A stretch of DNA of 64,000 nt, from NCBI GenBank assembly GCA_017985015.1, contig JAGNYI010000003.1, positions 35,123 through 99,122 of the forward strand. The letters are read 5' to 3'. Source of the DNA: Giesbergeria sp. Lineage in GTDB: Bacteria > Pseudomonadota > Gammaproteobacteria > Burkholderiales > Burkholderiaceae_C. The position numbers and the translations under genes are program-made. The notes beneath the pieces were generated by a model that was given only the letters and a program-made list of their open reading frames with translations, searched no databases and was not told the origin of the DNA. How positions within the stretch are numbered: the stretch's first letter is position 1; every line of letters begins with the position of its first letter. Shown here one piece after another: positions 61,455 through 64,000 of this stretch.

Positions 61455-62351
61455 TCAACCCCGCCGGGCGGTCATCAGAACCCATCCGTCCTCGCTATCG
61501 GCCACCGAGAGTGCCAGCCAAGGCGCGTACGCCTCCTGCAACTCGGCCACTTGGCGATCCAGGATGCCCGCCAGCACCAGGTGTCCCGCATCGGCCACAT
61601 GCGCGCAGAGCAGTGGCGCGAGCACACGAAGCGGTGTGGCCAAAATATTCGCCAGCACCACGTTGTAAACGCCCGATGCACCGTCGGGAAGGCCCGTTCG
61701 CAATTGCACGCCGTTGGCATCGGCGTTGTAGCGTGTCGACTCGACTGCGGCCGGGTCAATGTCCACCGCGTCGATGTCGCGCGCGCCGAACTTTGCGGCA
61801 CCAATAGCCAGAATGCCGGAGCCACAGCCATAGTCCAGCACCCGTGCGGGCACCATTTCACTGGCATGGGCAGCGATCCAGCGCAGACACATCCGGGTGG
61901 TCGGGTGCGTTCCCGTACCAAAGGCGAGCCCAGGGTCCAGCCGAATCACTTGCCGGGCCTCGCCCGGGGGCTCGTGCCAGGTCGGAACGATCCAGAACGC
62001 GGGGGTGATCGACACTGGCGCAAACTGCGACTGCGTCAAACGCACCCAGTCCTGCTCGGCCAGCGGCGCCATGCCTACGACCTCGCAGTGCGAGAAAAAT
62101 TCCTGCGCGCGCAACAAGTCCAAGGCCTCGCGCGCGAGCGCCTGCGTGGCGAAGAGGGCCAGCACGCGACTGCGCTGCCAGGCGCTGCGCGGCGCGGGCA
62201 TGCCCGGCTCACCAAACAATGCCTGTTCAGCGTCGGTGTGTGCATCGGCGTCCTCGACGGAAACGCTCAGGGCATCGAGAGCTTCGAGCGCGTCGCTCAA
62301 CAACTCCACCTGCTCTTGCGGACAGGCCAGGCTCAGTTCATGCATGCTCAT
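61455..62351 (-). CDS. prmA: Ribosomal protein L11 methyltransferase
   Basis: The 298-aa enzyme trimethylates ribosomal protein L11 using SAM. The substrate-binding N-terminal domain is followed by a Rossmann methyltransferase with VIRLDPGLAFGTGTHPTTRM, VLDYGCGSGILAIGAAKFGA and VVLANILATPLRVLAPLL. The start is the ATG at 62351 (MSMHELSLA); an ATG two codons later is equally possible. It lies between accC and the zinc-ribbon gene on the same strand. Confidence 0.95.
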   Translation of the reverse strand: MSMHELSLACPQEQVELLSDALEALDALSVSVEDADAHTDAEQALFGEPGMPAPRSAWQRSRVLALFATQALAREALDLLRAQEFFSHCEVVGMAPLAEQDWVRLTQSQFAPVSITPAFWIVPTWHEPPGEARQVIRLDPGLAFGTGTHPTTRMCLRWIAAHASEMVPARVLDYGCGSGILAIGAAKFGARDIDAVDIDPAAVESTRYNADANGVQLRTGLPDGASGVYNVVLANILATPLRVLAPLLCAHVADAGHLVLAGILDRQVAELQEAYAPWLALSVADSEDGWVLMTARRG

Positions 62352-62411
62352 AGTGTAGTGTTCACCCCTATTGGTATCTTCAGAGCGAAGCACCACACCA
62401 GCAGGCACGCG

Positions 62412-63761
62412 TCAGCGCTTGCGCTGCGAGAGCCACTCTTCAAGGTAGTGGATGTTGGTGCCGCCGGTGACAAAGTTGGCGTCCACCATCAACTCGCGGT
62501 GCAGCGGCACATTGGTGTTGATGCCCTCGATCACCGTCTCGGACAAGGCCGCGCGCATGCGCGCCAGCGCCTGTTCGCGCGTGTCACCGTGCACGATGAT
62601 CTTGCCGATCATCGAGTCGTAGTTGGGCGGCACGTAGTAGTTGGTATAGACATGCGAATCAACCCGTACTCCCGGCCCGCCCGGCGCATGCCAGGTGGTG
62701 ATGCGTCCCGGTGACGGAATGAACTTGTACGGGTCTTCGGCGTTGATGCGGCATTCGATCGCATGGCCACGAATCTGAATCTGGCGCTGCGTGAACGGGA
62801 GCTTCTCGCCCGCGGCCACCATGATCTGGGTGCGCACGATGTCGACGCCGGTAATCCATTCAGTCACCGGGTGCTCCACCTGCACGCGGGTGTTCATCTC
62901 GATGAAATAGAACTCACCGTTCTCGTACAGAAACTCGAAAGTCCCTGCACCACGGTAGCCAATCTTCTTGCAGGCCGCCACACAGCGTTCGCCAATTTTT
63001 TCGATGAGCTTGCGCGCAATGCCGGGCGCGGGCGCCTCTTCGATCACTTTCTGGTGGCGCCGCTGCATGGAGCAATCGCGCTCGCCGAGATACACCGCAT
63101 TGCGATGCTTGTCGGCCAGAATCTGAATTTCAATATGCCGCGGGTTCTGGAGGAATTTCTCCATGTACACCGCCGGATTGCCAAAAGCCGCCCCGGCCTC
63201 CGCCTTGGTCATCTGCACCGCGTTGATCAGTGCCGCTTCGGTATGCACCACCCGCATGCCGCGCCCACCGCCGCCACCCGCCGCCTTGATGATGACGGGG
63301 TAGCCCACGGCCTTGGCAATGCGGCGAATCTGCACCGGATCTTCTGGCAGTTCACCTTCCGAGCCCGGCACACAAGGCACGCCCGCCTTGATCATGGCCT
63401 GCTTGGCCGACACCTTGTCGCCCATGGTGCGAATGTTCTCGGGCGTCGGGCCAATGAACTGGAAGCCGCTTTTCTCCACTCGCTCGGCGAAATCGGCGTT
63501 CTCGCTTAAAAAGCCGTAGCCGGGATGAATGGCCTCGGCGTCGGTCACCTCGGCTGCCGAAATAATGGCCGGCATGTTGAGGTAGGACAACGGCGAGGGG
63601 GCTGGGCCGATGCACACGGCTTCCTCGGCCAGTTTGATGTACTTGGCGTCGCGGTCGGCCTCGGAATACACCATCACTGCCTTGACACCCAGTTCATGGC
63701 AGGCGCGTTGGATCCGCAGGGCGATTTCGCCGCGATTGGCGACCAATATCTTCTTAAACAT
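62412..63761 (-). CDS. accC: Biotin carboxylase subunit of acetyl-CoA carboxylase
   Basis: This 449-aa ATP-grasp enzyme carboxylates biotin on AccB, the first step of fatty-acid synthesis. The N-terminal domain starts [20 protein letters not shown]. The glycine-rich ATP loop is [17 protein letters not shown], and catalytic residues lie in [20 protein letters not shown]. Length matches the family. It lies 47 bases after accB in the standard accBC operon, followed by prmA. Confidence 0.98.
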   Translation of the reverse strand: MFKKILVANRGEIALRIQRACHELGVKAVMVYSEADRDAKYIKLAEEAVCIGPAPSPLSYLNMPAIISAAEVTDAEAIHPGYGFLSENADFAERVEKSGFQFIGPTPENIRTMGDKVSAKQAMIKAGVPCVPGSEGELPEDPVQIRRIAKAVGYPVIIKAAGGGGGRGMRVVHTEAALINAVQMTKAEAGAAFGNPAVYMEKFLQNPRHIEIQILADKHRNAVYLGERDCSMQRRHQKVIEEAPAPGIARKLIEKIGERCVAACKKIGYRGAGTFEFLYENGEFYFIEMNTRVQVEHPVTEWITGVDIVRTQIMVAAGEKLPFTQRQIQIRGHAIECRINAEDPYKFIPSPGRITTWHAPGGPGVRVDSHVYTNYYVPPNYDSMIGKIIVHGDTREQALARMRAALSETVIEGINTNVPLHRELMVDANFVTGGTNIHYLEEWLSQRKR

Positions 63762-63808
63762 GGGGCCCCTTTCGGCGCAGGGCCGTTGCGTTCGTGCTCA
63801 TGGGCACC

Positions 63809-64000
63809 TTACTCAACGATAAAGAGCGGTTGACCATATTCGACGGCCTGGCCGTTTTCGCCGAGGATGCGGGTCACCGTACCCGACTTGTCCGATTCGA
63901 TCTCGTTGAGGATCTTCATCGCCTCAATAATGCAGATCGTCTCGCCTTCTTTGACCACGCTTCCCACTTCGACAAATGCTTTGGCTCCGGGGCTGGAGGC
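63809..64000 (-). CDS. accB: Biotin carboxyl carrier protein AccB, C-terminal part
   Basis: The window edge cuts off the 5' part; 63 codons plus the stop remain. They encode the biotinyl domain with the biotinylated lysine in [16 protein letters not shown], preceded by [13 protein letters not shown] and followed by QPLFIVE at the C-terminus. The usual motif is EAMKLMNEIE; ILN replaces LMN here. It is upstream of accC on the same strand. Confidence 0.96.
   Translation of the reverse strand, partial: ASSPGAKAFVEVGSVVKEGETICIIEAMKILNEIESDKSGTVTRILGENGQAVEYGQPLFIVE

Overview
The window is a high-GC stretch of chromosome that reads as a betaproteobacterium of the order Burkholderiales, most likely family Comamonadaceae. 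This is inferred from conserved gene neighbourhoods (gltBD, yqgE-ruvX-pyrR-pyrB-pyrC', dusB-fis-purH, accBC-prmA-zinc-ribbon protein, nrdAB with a lysine/alanine-rich histone, pilSR-ampD) and from two interspersed repeat families that I recall from Comamonadaceae genomes. No database search was possible. There is no prophage, plasmid, CRISPR array or biosynthetic island; this is mostly housekeeping chromosome.

Layout. 0-10 kb: the end of an amino-acid ABC transporter (permease fragment and lipoprotein receptor), an exported transglutaminase-like protein, and glutamate synthase gltB-gltD. 9.7-10.6 kb: a small AT-rich insertion with a REP-associated tyrosine transposase between 17-bp inverted repeats. 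10.6-13.4 kb: a methyltransferase/DUF1415 pair and a Yip1-type membrane protein. 13.6-17.5 kb: the pyrimidine operon yqgE-ruvX-pyrR-pyrB-pyrC', whose last gene lacks dihydroorotase metal ligands. 17.5-30 kb: photolyase, then the twitching-motility chemosensory operon pilG-pilH-pilI-pilJ-chpA-pilU. 29.9-33.4 kb: rubredoxin, thiD-hemL, an acyltransferase. 33.5-36.5 kb: dusB-fis-purH. 36.6-40.4 kb: an orphan lipoprotein, a YqaA-type membrane protein, a GGDEF protein, ychF. 40.5-45.3 kb: ubiquinone-type hydroxylase, dsbC, an M61 peptidase, enoyl-CoA hydratase, tRNA-Met. 45.3-48.7 kb: a small exported protein, miaB, ffh. 48.7-53.5 kb: a cytochrome c assembly-type protein, a PP0621-like protein, pilS-pilR, ampD. 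53.7-58.7 kb: NrdR-box-controlled nrdA-nrdB and an H1-like histone. 58.8-64 kb: PfkB kinase, zinc-ribbon/DUF3426 protein, prmA, accC and the 3' part of accB.

Two systems for type IV pili occur here. PilS-PilR normally controls pilin transcription. The Pil-Chp operon normally converts surface signals into pilus extension or retraction, and it ends in a PilU retraction ATPase.

I found no clearly new multi-gene system. The most interesting structure is non-coding. A ~122-bp element occurs twice, each time just after a stop codon, and its hairpin arms differ between copies while base pairing is kept. A ~38-bp element occurs five times, always 3' of a gene and in the same orientation relative to it. 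There is also a perfect 24-bp palindrome at 36588-36639.
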